Assembly (NCBI RefSeq): GCF_021513135.1
Contig: NZ_CP090981.1
Span: 744,001-808,000 of the forward strand
DNA: 64,000 nucleotides
Direction of reading: 5' to 3'
Source: Vibrio sp. SS-MA-C1-2
Lineage (GTDB): Bacteria > Pseudomonadota > Gammaproteobacteria > Enterobacterales > Vibrionaceae
Shown here piece by piece: positions 1 through 17,466 of the stretch (position 1 is the stretch's first letter; the number at the start of each line of letters is the position of its first letter). Below the pieces are notes generated by a model. It was given only the letters and a program-made list of their open reading frames with translations. It did no database searches and was not told where the DNA came from. The position numbers and the translations under genes were made by a program.

Positions 1-89
1 TGGAAGGCACTTTCAAGCGTCAACCAGAACGTTCCGACTTGTCAGCGGACATCAACGAACACTTGATCGTCGAACTTTACTCTAAGTAA
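1..89 (+). CDS. rpsD: 30S ribosomal protein S4, C-terminal end (partial)
   Basis: The reading frame opened at base 3 gives 28 residues ending in HLIVELYSK and a TAA stop, which is the conserved C-terminus of ribosomal protein S4. S4 nucleates assembly of the small subunit and autoregulates the alpha operon. The rest of the gene lies upstream of the window. rpoA follows 23 bases after the stop, the usual alpha-operon order rpsD-rpoA-rplQ. Confidence 0.95.
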   Translation, partial: EGTFKRQPERSDLSADINEHLIVELYSK

Positions 90-112
90 AGTTAAATTAA
101 AGAGAGGATATA

Positions 113-1102
113 ATGCAGGGTTCTGTAACAGAATTTCTTAAGCCGCGTCTTGTTGACATTGAACAAGTGTCAAATGCGCACGCAAAAGTAACTCTTGAGC
201 CACTAGAGCGTGGTTTTGGCCACACACTAGGTAATGCTCTTCGCCGCATTCTTCTATCTTCTATGCCAGGTTGTGCTGTAACAGAAGTAGAAATTGAAGG
301 TGTGTTGCACGAGTACAGCACCAAAGAAGGTGTTCAGGAGGATATTCTTGAAATCCTTCTAAACCTAAAAGGTTTAGCTGTTAAGGTTGAAGGTAAAGAC
401 GAAGTCTTTATAACCCTTAATAGGTCTGGTGCGGGCCCTGTTAAAGCAGGTGATATCACTCATGATGGTGATGTTGAAATCGTAAACCCTGAGCATGTAA
501 TCTGCCATTTAACTGATGATAATGCTGATATCAGCATGAGAATCAAGGTAGAACGTGGTCGTGGTTACGTTCCTGCTTCGGCTCGTATCCATACCGAAGA
601 AGATGAGCGTCCTATTGGTCGTCTATTAGTTGATGCAACATTTAGCCCTGTTGACCGCATTTCTTATAATGTAGATGCAGCGCGTGTTGAGCAACGTACC
701 GACTTGGACAAGCTTGTTATCGACATGGAGACTAACGGTACTCTTGACCCTGAGGAAGCAATTCGTCGTGCTGCAACAATTCTTGCAGAACAACTTGATG
801 CTTTCGTGGATCTACGTGATGTGCGTGTTCCAGAAGAGAAAGAAGAGAAACCAGAGTTTGATCCGATCCTACTCCGTCCAGTCGACGATCTTGAACTAAC
901 CGTTCGCTCTGCTAACTGTTTGAAGGCAGAAGCGATCCACTATATTGGTGATTTGGTTCAGCGTACTGAAGTCGAGCTTCTTAAAACGCCAAATCTTGGT
1001 AAGAAGTCTTTGACTGAAATAAAAGATGTTCTGGCATCACGTGGTCTATCTCTAGGTATGCGCCTAGAAAATTGGCCGCCTGCATCAATCGCTGAAGATT
1101 AA
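113..1102 (+). CDS. rpoA: DNA-directed RNA polymerase subunit alpha
   Basis: This 329-residue protein has the normal length of the alpha subunit. The N-terminal domain (about 1-235) carries [20 protein letters not shown] near residue 30, the dimerisation and core-assembly region. The C-terminal domain (about 250-329) carries the helix-hairpin-helix segment [19 protein letters not shown], which binds UP-element DNA and activators. A flexible acidic linker ([11 protein letters not shown]) joins them. An AGAGAGG ribosome binding site lies just before the ATG. It sits between rpsD and rplQ in the alpha operon, so it is probably cotranscribed and regulated through S4. Confidence 0.99.
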   Translation: MQGSVTEFLKPRLVDIEQVSNAHAKVTLEPLERGFGHTLGNALRRILLSSMPGCAVTEVEIEGVLHEYSTKEGVQEDILEILLNLKGLAVKVEGKDEVFITLNRSGAGPVKAGDITHDGDVEIVNPEHVICHLTDDNADISMRIKVERGRGYVPASARIHTEEDERPIGRLLVDATFSPVDRISYNVDAARVEQRTDLDKLVIDMETNGTLDPEEAIRRAATILAEQLDAFVDLRDVRVPEEKEEKPEFDPILLRPVDDLELTVRSANCLKAEAIHYIGDLVQRTEVELLKTPNLGKKSLTEIKDVLASRGLSLGMRLENWPPASIAED

Positions 1103-1142
1103 TCAATCACTGATTAACAGGCTTAGTTAGAAGGATTAGGTC

Positions 1143-1523
1143 ATGCGCCATCGTAAGAGTGGTCGTCAACTCAACCGTAACAGCAGCCATCGTCAGGCTA
1201 TGTTCCGTAATATGGCTAGCTCATTAGTTCGTCATGAGATCATCAAGACGACTTTACCAAAAGCTAAAGAGTTACGCCGAGTAGTTGAACCTTTAATTAC
1301 TTTAGCAAAGAACGACAGTGTTGCTAACCGTCGTCTTGCATTTGCACGAACTCGTGATAGCGAAGTTGTTGCAAAACTATTTACTGAGATCGGCCCACGC
1401 TTTGCGGGTCGTCCAGGCGGATATACTCGCATTATGAAATGTGGTTTCCGTGCTGGTGATAAAGCTCCAATGGCTTACATTGAGCTTGTAGATCGCCCAG
1501 AAGTAGAAGCAGCTGCTGAATAA
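1143..1523 (+). CDS. rplQ: 50S ribosomal protein L17
   Basis: The 126-residue product starts [20 protein letters not shown], the conserved N-terminus of L17, and has the expected length. L17 binds 23S rRNA near the exit tunnel of the large subunit. The start is preceded by AGAAGGATTAGGTC, a good ribosome binding site. It is the last gene of the alpha operon: a strong terminator follows 16 bases after the stop, before the first rRNA promoter. Confidence 0.99.
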   Translation: MRHRKSGRQLNRNSSHRQAMFRNMASSLVRHEIIKTTLPKAKELRRVVEPLITLAKNDSVANRRLAFARTRDSEVVAKLFTEIGPRFAGRPGGYTRIMKCGFRAGDKAPMAYIELVDRPEVEAAAE

Positions 1524-1539
1524 GCAATGCTTAAGTAAT

Positions 1540-1570
1540 AAAAAGGCCAGACATTAGTCTGGCCTTTTTT
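1540..1570 (+). terminator. Rho-independent terminator of the alpha operon
   Basis: A perfect stem (AAAAAGGCCAGAC paired with GTCTGGCCTTTTT) closes on an ATTA loop and ends in a T run. It sits directly after rplQ and separates the ribosomal-protein operon from the rRNA array. Confidence 0.95.
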
Positions 1571-1702
1571 GCTTTTTAGCAAATATAAAAAGTATAAAGA
1601 AGAAATATAAAAGTATATTCAATCGGATTTGTACTAAAAATATACGGTATGATTTAATATTGAACACTTATTCTTTTTTTTATCTTTTTATTCAAAAAGG
1701 AC

Positions 1703-1730
1703 TTGCATCAAAACTGCTTCTATCTATAAT
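1703..1730 (+). promoter_or_regulatory. rRNA operon 1, distal promoter
   Basis: TTGCAT and TATAAT are separated by 16 bp and followed by a GC-rich discriminator (GCGCCCTC), as expected of a stringently controlled rRNA promoter. The 130 bases upstream (1571-1702) are very AT-rich and hold no gene; they could contain UP-element or Fis sites, which I did not resolve. Confidence 0.75.
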
Positions 1731-1820
1731 GCGCCCTCACCATTGATAGAGCCCAAATTAATCAATGCAAGGCGTGAATTGGTGAGGCTAAAAAGATAAC
1801 TTAATTAATGAACAAAGCGG

Positions 1821-1848
1821 TTGACAGCAAGAGTTTGCTGAGTAAAAT
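1821..1848 (+). promoter_or_regulatory. rRNA operon 1, middle promoter
   Basis: TTGACA and TAAAAT are separated by 16 bp and followed by GCCGTCCTC. It is the second of three tandem promoter-like sites with the same 16-bp spacing. Confidence 0.7.
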
Positions 1849-1971
1849 AGCCGTCCTCTTAAATGATAAGTCACTAAGCGTCAAAACGCGGTGTTTCATT
1901 ATTTGAGAAAGGTCAATAAGACGTTTTAAATTCGATTCAAATAGGAATTGAAAATAAATTAAAATTTCTTC

Positions 1972-1999
1972 TTGACTTAAAATTAGGGAGCTGTATTAT
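1972..1999 (+). promoter_or_regulatory. rRNA operon 1, proximal promoter
   Basis: TTGACT and TATTAT are separated by 16 bp and followed by ACGCCTCC. The sequence from the -10 onward is nearly identical to that in front of operon 2 (8060 onward), which supports its being a real start point. Confidence 0.75.
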
Positions 2000-2046
2000 A
2001 CGCCTCCTTGCTTCGCAACTGTTAGCGATAACAACTTCGATGTCAA

Positions 2047-2061
2047 TGCTCTTTAACAATT
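2047..2061 (+). promoter_or_regulatory. boxA antitermination site, rRNA operon 1 leader
   Basis: TGCTCTTTAACAATT matches the enterobacterial rrn boxA, which nucleates the NusB/NusE antitermination complex. The same motif recurs in the spacer before 23S and in the other operons. Confidence 0.85.
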
Positions 2062-2304
2062 TAACTTATTCAATCTGTGTGGGCACTCGTTATCGAGAAT
2101 CAACAAAAAGATTACTCAATGAACTGAGTGACCAATACAGTGTAAAACATAATTTATTATGAATTATACTGGCACAGTCAATTCACTATCATTCTGTTGG
2201 AATGATAGTAGCTTTAAGATTACAGTCTAATTTTATTTATAAGGTTGGATTTAGTTTTGAAGTCAGTATTCGTTGAGCCGTTTCGAAAGAAACAACAAAA
2301 CTTT

Positions 2305-3849
<1,545 letters not shown>

Positions 3850-3920
3850 ACGATTTGATATTTCGTGATGAGTACCCACACAGATTGAATTAAGTTAATA
3901 AAGTAAAGAGAGCATCTAAT

Positions 3921-3997
<77 letters not shown>

Positions 3998-4041
3998 CTT
4001 CTTCTTGAAGTGGTAGCAGTTAGATGAAAGCAATACTAGAT

Positions 4042-4117
4042 GGGGCTATAGCTCAGCTGGGAGAGCGCCTGCCTTGCACGCAGGAGGTCTGCGGTTCGAT
4101 CCCGCATAGCTCCACCA
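4042..4117 (+). tRNA. tRNA-Ala (TGC)
   Basis: A 76-nt cloverleaf with anticodon TGC and encoded CCA, acceptor GGGGCTA/TAGCTCC. The Ile-Ala pair is the classic spacer pair of enterobacterial and vibrio rRNA operons. Confidence 0.98.
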
Positions 4118-4184
4118 CTTTTTAAGTGTTTTATCTAGAATATTTAAAAAGTGGTGTTTACCATCACTCGTCTTGAAAAAGACA

Positions 4185-4199
4185 TGCTCTTTAACAATT
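4185..4199 (+). promoter_or_regulatory. boxA in the 16S-23S spacer, operon 1
   Basis: TGCTCTTTAACAATT repeats the leader boxA downstream of the spacer tRNAs, where it re-loads antitermination before 23S. Equivalent sites are at 10363 and 20123. Confidence 0.8.
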
Positions 4200-4450
4200 T
4201 GGAAAGCTGACTAGTAAACTCGTTAGTGATTTTTTAATCATTAATAAGTTGAAAAGTAATAATTGTTTATTCGAAAGAATAAACGAGTTCTCAACACAAT
4301 ACACATTCAAGTGTCTTGTATTCAAATTAACATCATTGATGTTAATTCTATATTGAGTCCGGCAAACGATAATCAACATTACCCTGTTGATTATCAACAA
4401 TCAAAAACCTTGGTTGTTTGAACATACATAAAGACCCTTTCGGGTTGTAT

Positions 4451-7484
<3,034 letters not shown>

Positions 7485-7631
7485 ACAACACCCAAAGGGT
7501 TTTGATGGACTCAAAAGAATACGACTCTACGAGTCAAAAGATACTTGAATGAAGTATTGAGAATATTATTACGAATTATCAGACTTTCCAAATTTCGTTA
7601 AACGCGAATATTCGCGGTTAACAACAAAATT

Positions 7632-7750
7632 TGCTTGGCGACCATAGCATTGTGGACCCACCTGACTCCATTCCGAACTCAGAAGTGAAACACAATCGCG
7701 CCGATGGTAGTGTGGGGTCTCCCCATGTGAGAGTAGGTCATCGCCAGGCT
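7632..7750 (+). rRNA. rrf: 5S ribosomal RNA, operon 1, first copy
   Basis: 119 nt from TGCTTGGCGACC to TCGCCAGGCT; the ends pair as helix I and the loop CCGAACTCAGAAGTGAAAC is conserved. Identical copies are in operons 2 and 3. Confidence 0.97.
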
Positions 7751-7786
7751 TCAAATTTAAATCATTAGATTTAATCTAACGATTAT

Positions 7787-7863
7787 GCTGATATAGCTCA
7801 GCCCGGTAGAGCGCACCCTTGGTAAGGGTGAGGTCCCCAGTTCGAGTCTGGGTATCAGCACCA
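7787..7863 (+). tRNA. tRNA-Thr (GGT)
   Basis: A 77-nt cloverleaf with anticodon GGT and encoded CCA, lying between two 5S genes. The order 5S-tRNA-Thr-5S matches the distal end of E. coli rrnD. Confidence 0.97.
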
Positions 7864-7877
7864 GAATATAAAAATTT

Positions 7878-7996
7878 TGCTTAGCGACCATAGCATTGTG
7901 GACCCACCTGATTCCATTCCGAACTCAGAAGTGAAACATAATCGCGCCGATGGTAGTGTGGGGTCTCCCCATGTGAGAGTAGGTCATCGCTAGGCA
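7878..7996 (+). rRNA. rrf: 5S ribosomal RNA, operon 1, second copy (variant)
   Basis: 119 nt from TGCTTAGCGACC to TCGCTAGGCA. It differs from the other three 5S genes at several positions, including a G-C to A-T change that preserves pairing in helix I. The compensation suggests that it is a working gene and not a decayed copy. Confidence 0.95.
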
Positions 7997-8003
7997 TTCA
8001 TTT

Positions 8004-8044
8004 ATATCAAAATAATATTTTTTATTAGAATATTATCTTGATAT
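8004..8044 (+). other. AT-rich hairpin at the operon 1 / operon 2 junction
   Basis: Arms 8004-8019 and 8029-8044 form a 16-bp stem with one mismatch (ATATCAAAATAATATT against AATATTATCTTGATAT). It follows the second 5S by seven bases and its right arm contains the -35 element of the operon 2 promoter. It has no T tract after it, so it is a poor intrinsic terminator; a processing role is possible. Confidence 0.6.
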
Positions 8045-8065
8045 TAATGCAAAGTAGCGTATTAT
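8038..8065 (+). promoter_or_regulatory. rRNA operon 2 promoter
   Basis: TTGATA and TATTAT are separated by 16 bp and followed by ACGCCTCC. The sequence from the -10 through the leader is nearly identical to operon 1, while the -35 region is new. It lies 41 bases after the last 5S of operon 1, so operon 2 probably receives read-through as well. Confidence 0.7.
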
Positions 8066-8112
8066 ACGCCTCCTTGCTTCGCAACTGTTAGCGATAACGA
8101 CTGCGATGTCAA

Positions 8113-8127
8113 TGCTCTTTAACAATT
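8113..8127 (+). promoter_or_regulatory. boxA antitermination site, rRNA operon 2 leader
   Basis: TGCTCTTTAACAATT, identical to the operon 1 leader boxA and at the same distance from the -10. Confidence 0.82.
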
Positions 8128-8370
8128 TAACTTATTCAATCTGTGTGGGCACTCGTTATCGAGAATCAACAAAAAGATTACTCAATGAACTGAGTGACCA
8201 ATACAGTGTAAAACATAATTTATTATGAATTATACTGGCACAGTCAATTCACTATCATTCTGTTGGAATGATAGTCGCTTTAAGATTACAGTCTAACTTT
8301 ATTTATAAGGTTGGATTTAGTTTTGAAGTCAGTATTCGTTGAGCCGTTTCGAAAGAAACAACAAAACTTT

Positions 8371-9915
<1,545 letters not shown>

Positions 9916-10005
9916 ACGATTTGATATTTCGTGATGAGTACCCACACAGATTGAATTAAGTTAAAAAATTAAAGAGAAGATGTGCCCAACACATCAAAAC
10001 ACTTA

Positions 10006-10081
10006 GTCCCGTTCGTCTAGAGGCCTAGGACACCGCCCTTTCACGGCGGTAACAGGGGTTCGACTCCCCTACGGGACGCCA
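10006..10081 (+). tRNA. tRNA-Glu (TTC)
   Basis: A 76-nt cloverleaf with anticodon TTC, encoded CCA and acceptor GTCCCGT/ACGGGAC. It is the first of three spacer tRNAs in operon 2. Confidence 0.98.
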
Positions 10082-10112
10082 CTTTCTTCTGGCTTTTGGC
10101 CTGAATAAAGAA

Positions 10113-10188
10113 GGGTCGTTAGCTCAGTTGGTAGAGCAGTTGACTTTTAATCAATTGGTCGCAGGTTCGAATCCTGCACGACCCACCA
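10113..10188 (+). tRNA. tRNA-Lys (TTT)
   Basis: A 76-nt cloverleaf with anticodon TTT, encoded CCA and acceptor GGGTCGT/ACGACCC. Confidence 0.98.
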
Positions 10189-10219
10189 TTCTATCTCACG
10201 ATGGAATTAAAACTATCGT

Positions 10220-10295
10220 GGGCGATTAGCTCAGTTGGGAGAGCACCTCCCTTACAAGGAGGGGGTCACTGGTTCGAGCCCAGTATCGCCCACCA
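10220..10295 (+). tRNA. tRNA-Val (TAC)
   Basis: A 76-nt cloverleaf with anticodon TAC, encoded CCA and acceptor GGGCGAT/ATCGCCC. The Glu-Lys-Val combination is seen in rRNA spacers of Vibrionaceae. Confidence 0.98.
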
Positions 10296-10362
10296 CTTTC
10301 TAAGTGTTTTTATTTAGAATATTTAAAAAGTGGTATTTATTATCACGGTCTTGAAAAAGACA

Positions 10363-10377
10363 TGCTCTTTAACAATT
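10363..10377 (+). promoter_or_regulatory. boxA in the 16S-23S spacer, operon 2
   Basis: TGCTCTTTAACAATT before 23S, in a spacer half nearly identical to that of operon 1. Confidence 0.8.
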
Positions 10378-10628
10378 TGGAAAGCTGACTAGTAAACTCA
10401 TTAGTGATTTTTTAATCATTAATAAGTTGAAAAGTAATAATTGTTTATTCGAAAGAATAAACGAGTTCTCAACACAATACACATTCAAGTGTCTTGTATT
10501 CAAATTAACATCATTGATGTTAATTCTATATTGAGTCCGGCAAACGATAATTAACATTACCCTGTTGATTATCAACAATCAAAAACCTTGGTTGTTTGAA
10601 CATACATAAAGACCCTTTCGGGTTGTAT

Positions 10629-13524
<2,896 letters not shown>

Positions 13525-13671
13525 ACAACACCCAAAGGGTTTTGATGGACTCAAAAGAATACGACTCTACGAGTCAAAAGATACTTGAATGAAGTATTGA
13601 GAACATTATTACGAATTATCAGACTTTCCAAATTTCGTTAAACGCGAATATTCGCGGTTAACAACAAAATT

Positions 13672-13790
13672 TGCTTGGCGACCATAGCATTGTGGACCCA
13701 CCTGACTCCATTCCGAACTCAGAAGTGAAACACAATCGCGCCGATGGTAGTGTGGGGTCTCCCCATGTGAGAGTAGGTCATCGCCAGGCT
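13672..13790 (+). rRNA. rrf: 5S ribosomal RNA, operon 2
   Basis: 119 nt, identical to the first 5S of operon 1; it ends operon 2 before a terminator. Confidence 0.97.
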
Positions 13791-13853
13791 TCGCTTTATG
13801 TCTTCAGATTTTAGATATCTGAAAGCAAACTAGTTCTGCTTATGCAGACAGTA

Positions 13854-13882
13854 AAAAAACCCAGCCTTTGGCTGGGTTTTTT
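13854..13882 (+). terminator. Terminator of rRNA operon 2
   Basis: A strong stem AAAAAACCCAGCC with GGCTGGGTTTTTT and a TTT loop. Two weaker hairpins lie just before it (around 13803-13824 and 13835-13850). An almost identical arrangement ends operon 3. Confidence 0.95.
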
Positions 13883-13918
13883 GCGTTTAATTTTTAGTTG
13901 ATACTTAACTTACCTATT

Positions 13919-14040
13919 TTATATCCTTCATACTTGAAGTTACTGGATTGTTGGCTGTACTTGTCCGCCCTAATCATATAGCACAGCGGGGCCTCACTTG
14001 CTTGCCACCTGCTAACTACTCTAATTATTTTAGGTATAGA
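13919..14040 (-). repeat. ERIC-like element, copy 1
   Basis: In reverse orientation it starts ATATCCTTCATACTTGAAGT and ends ATTATTTTAGGTATAG. It aligns with the other copies in this window and with my memory of the ERIC/IRU family (CTTGCCxCCT, AATTATTT, terminal TACCC/GGGTA). About nine bases are missing in the centre. Confidence 0.8.
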
Positions 14041-14700
14041 CCCTCTAAATATACTTCTAATGCTATTAATTCCATCTTTGATTAATCTATTTTATTATTA
14101 TCACTCTAATCTCCCGAATATTTATTTATCATTTTCAGCGTATTTATTGTTATTAAAATGACGATATATTTTTGTTTATATACAGCTCTATCTTTAAAGT
14201 ATTCTGATTATCTAAGATAATGTTAGCTGTTAGTCATAAGGTGGAAAATGTGTAAGCGTTCTATATGGTTGAAATGTACAAATCTAATCTGTATGAAAAG
14301 TTAATATTTATCGTCTAACTATAATAAGGTGATTTTAATATTGAATTTATCTGCATATTTTATTTTGATGAATTTTTAGATACGATTATTAAATTGTATA
14401 GATTATGTAGCAGGCTTCGTTATATGTTTATTATTAATGATTTTTTCTATTAACTATCGCTCTTATTTTATTCATTCGTTGCTTTGTTGTTATCGTTTGT
14501 CGGATTATTTGTTGGGTTGGTTGTTATTTAACACGTGATATCTAAGGGGGATTGATGTGATATTTTTGCTGATAATGGGATTTTAAGCTCGAAACAGAGT
14601 AGAATTAGTCACTGTTTATTGGTTTTACTTGACCACTTTCGGTCATTTAAGCTATTCTCGCCCGCCTAATTATTTTCAATAAGATTTCATAATACATCTT
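14041..14700. other. AT-rich intergenic region without a recognisable gene
   Basis: About 660 bases with no convincing coding sequence or structured RNA on either strand. The only candidates I see are a promoter-like TTGACC/TATTCT pair near the right end and a 9-bp inverted repeat (CAATAAGAT at 14677, ATCTTATTG at 14696) in the presumed leader of the next gene. Confidence 0.6.
14629..14658 (+). promoter_or_regulatory. Probable promoter of the deoxynucleoside kinase gene
   Basis: TTGACC and TATTCT are separated by 18 bp and followed by CGCCCGCC, a GC-rich discriminator of the growth-rate-controlled type. It lies about 120 bases before the kinase start. Confidence 0.45.
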
Positions 14701-14777
14701 ATTGGGATATGATATTTACACTTGATTTGATCTTGTATTCGAATCCACATATCAATGCAAACAATAACTGGAAGATA

Positions 14778-15404
14778 ATGAAACTTATTAGTGTCGAAGG
14801 AAATATTGGCGCGGGCAAAAGCACGCTACTCCCAAAACTTGCAGAAGCACTTGGCTTCCATTACTTGTTAGAGCCTGTAGACTCAGATCCTGAGTTTTTG
14901 CGTCTATTGACTGAGTTTAATAAAGAAACGGACAGTGTTAGTGCACGTAATAACTTTCAGCGTTATATGACAAACTTACGCGCGGATATGCTTAAAAATG
15001 TTGACCAAAATGGTTCTTATATCATTGAACGTAGCCTATTAAGTGATCTTGTTTTTACCCATGCAACAATGGCTAATTATGAGAAGACTGCGGAAGATGC
15101 GGGTCAACACATGGATTGTTATAAGCATCTGATTGGGCGTTTACTTGATTATCCAGTTGTAAATGTTTGTGTCTATCTTCGTACCACACCAAAAATTAGT
15201 TATGACCGTATGTATAATCGCGGCCGTGAAGCTGAGATGAAGACACCATTAAGTTATATTGAAGATTTGTCAACTTTCCATGATGCTGTATTGCCACAAG
15301 CATGTCGTAAATCAGGCACTCACCTAATTACAGTTAATTGGGATCAGCCTCAAAGTAATATTGATGATTTAGTTGAGACGATAAAAGCAAAGCTTGCTGA
15401 ATAA
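14778..15404 (+). CDS. Deoxynucleoside kinase family protein
   Basis: The 208-residue product belongs to the deoxyadenosine/deoxyguanosine/deoxycytidine kinase family, which phosphorylates salvaged deoxynucleosides with ATP in the cytoplasm. Seen directly: a P-loop GNIGAGKST at about residues 8-16, the ERS motif in IIERSLLSDLVF, and a LID-like arginine segment (NRGREAEMKT). I chose the ATG at 14778 because the protein family begins just before the P-loop; an upstream in-frame ATG at 14709 would add 23 residues unlike the family. The ribosome binding site (GGAAG) is close to this ATG. The substrate cannot be told from sequence. It is a single-gene unit ending in a terminator. Confidence 0.9.
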   Translation: MKLISVEGNIGAGKSTLLPKLAEALGFHYLLEPVDSDPEFLRLLTEFNKETDSVSARNNFQRYMTNLRADMLKNVDQNGSYIIERSLLSDLVFTHATMANYEKTAEDAGQHMDCYKHLIGRLLDYPVVNVCVYLRTTPKISYDRMYNRGREAEMKTPLSYIEDLSTFHDAVLPQACRKSGTHLITVNWDQPQSNIDDLVETIKAKLAE

Positions 15405-15431
15405 GCGTTTCTGTCGTTAATCTGTATTGAT

Positions 15432-15464
15432 AGGGTGAGTTTTTATAAAATTCACCCTTTTTTA
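15432..15464 (+). terminator. Terminator after the deoxynucleoside kinase
   Basis: GGGTGA pairs with TCACCC around an A/T-rich loop, followed by TTTTTT. Confidence 0.75.
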
Positions 15465-15514
15465 CACTCTAATAAATGGGGGTATTAGGTTGCTGGTACT
15501 AAATTTATGACGTA

Positions 15515-16138
15515 CTAACTGGATATCTCATTCGCTAATTGTGCTAAATACCCTTTCATATATTCCGTTCTCTTCTGTGCTTCTTCTTTTCCACTTTGAG
15601 TATTCATCTTTAATTCTAATTTAAATAACTTGTTATAGAAGTGGTCGACGGTAAAATGTTTATCATCTAATTCTCTATGTTCACAAAACGGGTCTTCTGT
15701 TGAGTAAAGTCGAGTATTAAATTTACAACTCACTTGAATACAGCGAGCTATACCAATTGCCCCCAAAGCATCTAATCTATCTGCGTCTTGTACAACTTGT
15801 GCTTCTAAAGTCTCAGTTTTGATATTGGCGCTATAACTATGGGTAAGAATCGCGTGGTGAATATCAGCTAAGTATTGATCAGGATAGTTGATGGTTTGAA
15901 GGAAATGAATCGCTTTATCTGCAGCAAACAAAGAACTTTGACTTCGTTGAGGGTGATTCTTTTCGAAAGAGAAACAGTCATGAAGATAAGCAGCAGGAAG
16001 AATAACGGCAAGATTTGCGCCTTCTTCAATCGCGAGCTTTTTTGCCAACTCTACAACACGCAGAACATGGTTGATATCGTGGGCTAAATCTTGAGTCATT
16101 TCTTCCTTAATAAACTTTAATAACTGCTGCTCTAACAT
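15515..16138 (-). CDS. HD-domain phosphohydrolase (YedJ-like)
   Basis: This 207-residue protein carries the HD superfamily metal site: H24 in AHDINHVLRVV, the H53-D54 doublet in AAYLHDC, a further histidine in HAILTHSYS, and a distal aspartate in VVQDADRLDALGA. HD proteins of this type are soluble metal-dependent phosphohydrolases; YedJ-like members are poorly characterised and the substrate is unknown. A GAGGGA ribosome binding site sits six bases before the ATG. It is transcribed convergently with the kinase and is flanked upstream by a degraded ERIC-like repeat. Family assignment is firm; function is not. Confidence 0.85.
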   Translation of the reverse strand: MLEQQLLKFIKEEMTQDLAHDINHVLRVVELAKKLAIEEGANLAVILPAAYLHDCFSFEKNHPQRSQSSLFAADKAIHFLQTINYPDQYLADIHHAILTHSYSANIKTETLEAQVVQDADRLDALGAIGIARCIQVSCKFNTRLYSTEDPFCEHRELDDKHFTVDHFYNKLFKLELKMNTQSGKEEAQKRTEYMKGYLAQLANEISS

Positions 16139-16170
16139 GGTAAATCCCTCTATTATAATTGAGTTATCAC

Positions 16171-16282
16171 TATACTCTTCTTACTTGAAGTTGCTAGGTA
16201 TGTACTCGTTACCTTCAAAAGCACTAAATTGTAGGCTATATATGCTTGCCTATTATCAATTTAAATTACTTTAGATATGGAG
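16171..16282 (-). repeat. ERIC-like element, copy 2 (degraded)
   Basis: Begins TATACTCTTCTTACTTGAAG TTGCTAGG in reverse orientation and ends with AATTACTTTAGATAT. The centre has diverged strongly from the other copies. Confidence 0.6.
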
Positions 16283-16353
16283 CTTTTTAATTCCTTGATA
16301 AATACGTATTATGAATTTTAAGTGTTAATTTTGATGAAGATGAGAACAAACGG

Positions 16354-17255
16354 ATGGTTTCTAAGTATCGAGGTGATTTGATTATTATCATAACAACCTT
16401 ATTTGCGGCAGGAGGTTGGGTTTTTTCTAAAGAAGCGATTAATGGATTGCCACCATTTGGTTTTGTCGGAATTCGTTTTGTTTTAGCCTCTCTCTGCCTA
16501 TTTCCTTTTTGTTACCAGCATATAAAAAGAGCTAAAAAGAGTGAAATTATAAGAGCAATGATGATAGGTGGATTATTATCATTAGTCCTATTTAGTTGGA
16601 TCCATGCGATTTCTATTAGTCACTCATTAGGAGAAGGAGCCTTTATTAATAGTTTATCGATGCTTTTTGTTCCTTTATTGGCTTGGCTTTTTTTGGTAAT
16701 AGACCAAAACGAACCTTTTGGTTCTGTTTACCGATTGCAATTTCAGGTCTTTTTTTACTGGCATGGGATGGCGAGTTTAATTTAGAAGCCAATCAAGTTT
16801 GGTTTCTCATATCTGCTATTGCTTTGGCAACGCATTTTAATTTCAACCATAAATATGCATCAAAGCTACCTCCTCTACTATTAACAACTGTCCAGTTATT
16901 TACGGTAGGCTGTATTGGCTCATTATTATCATTATTTATTGAAGTTTGGCCCGAAGATATACCAATAGTGACATGGAAGTGGTTAGCATTAAGTGTTTTA
17001 CTCGCGACTAGTTTGCGGTATTTGATGCAAACGTTTGGACAAAAATTTGCAAATCCAACAAGTGCAGCGATATTAATGTTATTGGAGCCAATTTGGACAG
17101 TGCTATTAAGTATTTGGATATACGATGAAGATATGCCGATGAATAAAATGATAGGATGCAGTCTATTATTATTATCTCTTCTTTATTATCGCTTATCTGA
17201 TAGGGTCATCCGATGGAGTAAGAAGGGAGATAAAAAAAACCACTCAATAATATGA
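16354..17255 (+). pseudogene. EamA-family permease, frameshifted
   Basis: Two overlapping frames together encode a ten-helix EamA (DMT superfamily) transporter. The first, from the ATG at 16354, reads through YRGDLIIIITTLFAAGGW to PLLAWLF and then leaves the family pattern. The second picks up with FFGNRPKRTFWFCLPIAISG and continues to 17255. The break is at a T7 run (16688-16694); one more T gives a single 300-residue protein, typical for the family. Members export metabolites such as amino acids across the inner membrane; the substrate here is unknown. Either the gene is inactive or the base is missing from the sequence. Confidence 0.85.
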
Positions 17256-17345
17256 GTGGCAAATATATCTTTGGGAAAAGAACTTATAAATTATAGATCT
17301 AGTTATAGATTTAATCTATATTTTTCAATGTTTATCTGAATTGCC

Positions 17346-17461
17346 TATACCCAAGGTGATTGGCGTTGCTAGTAGGCGGCAAGCAAGTGAGGCCCTATGA
17401 GTATAGGTGCGCTATATGATTGGGGCGAACGAACGTAGCTAACAACCTAGCAACTTCAAGT
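17346..17461 (+). repeat. ERIC-like element, copy 3
   Basis: Forward copy from TATACCCAAGGTGATTGGCG to CTAGCAACTTCAAG, ending six bases from the ppiB stop codon. The termini GTTGCTAG and CTAGCAAC form an inverted repeat. It may serve as the 3' end structure of ppiB mRNA. Confidence 0.85.
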
Positions 17462-17466
17462 GGGGA

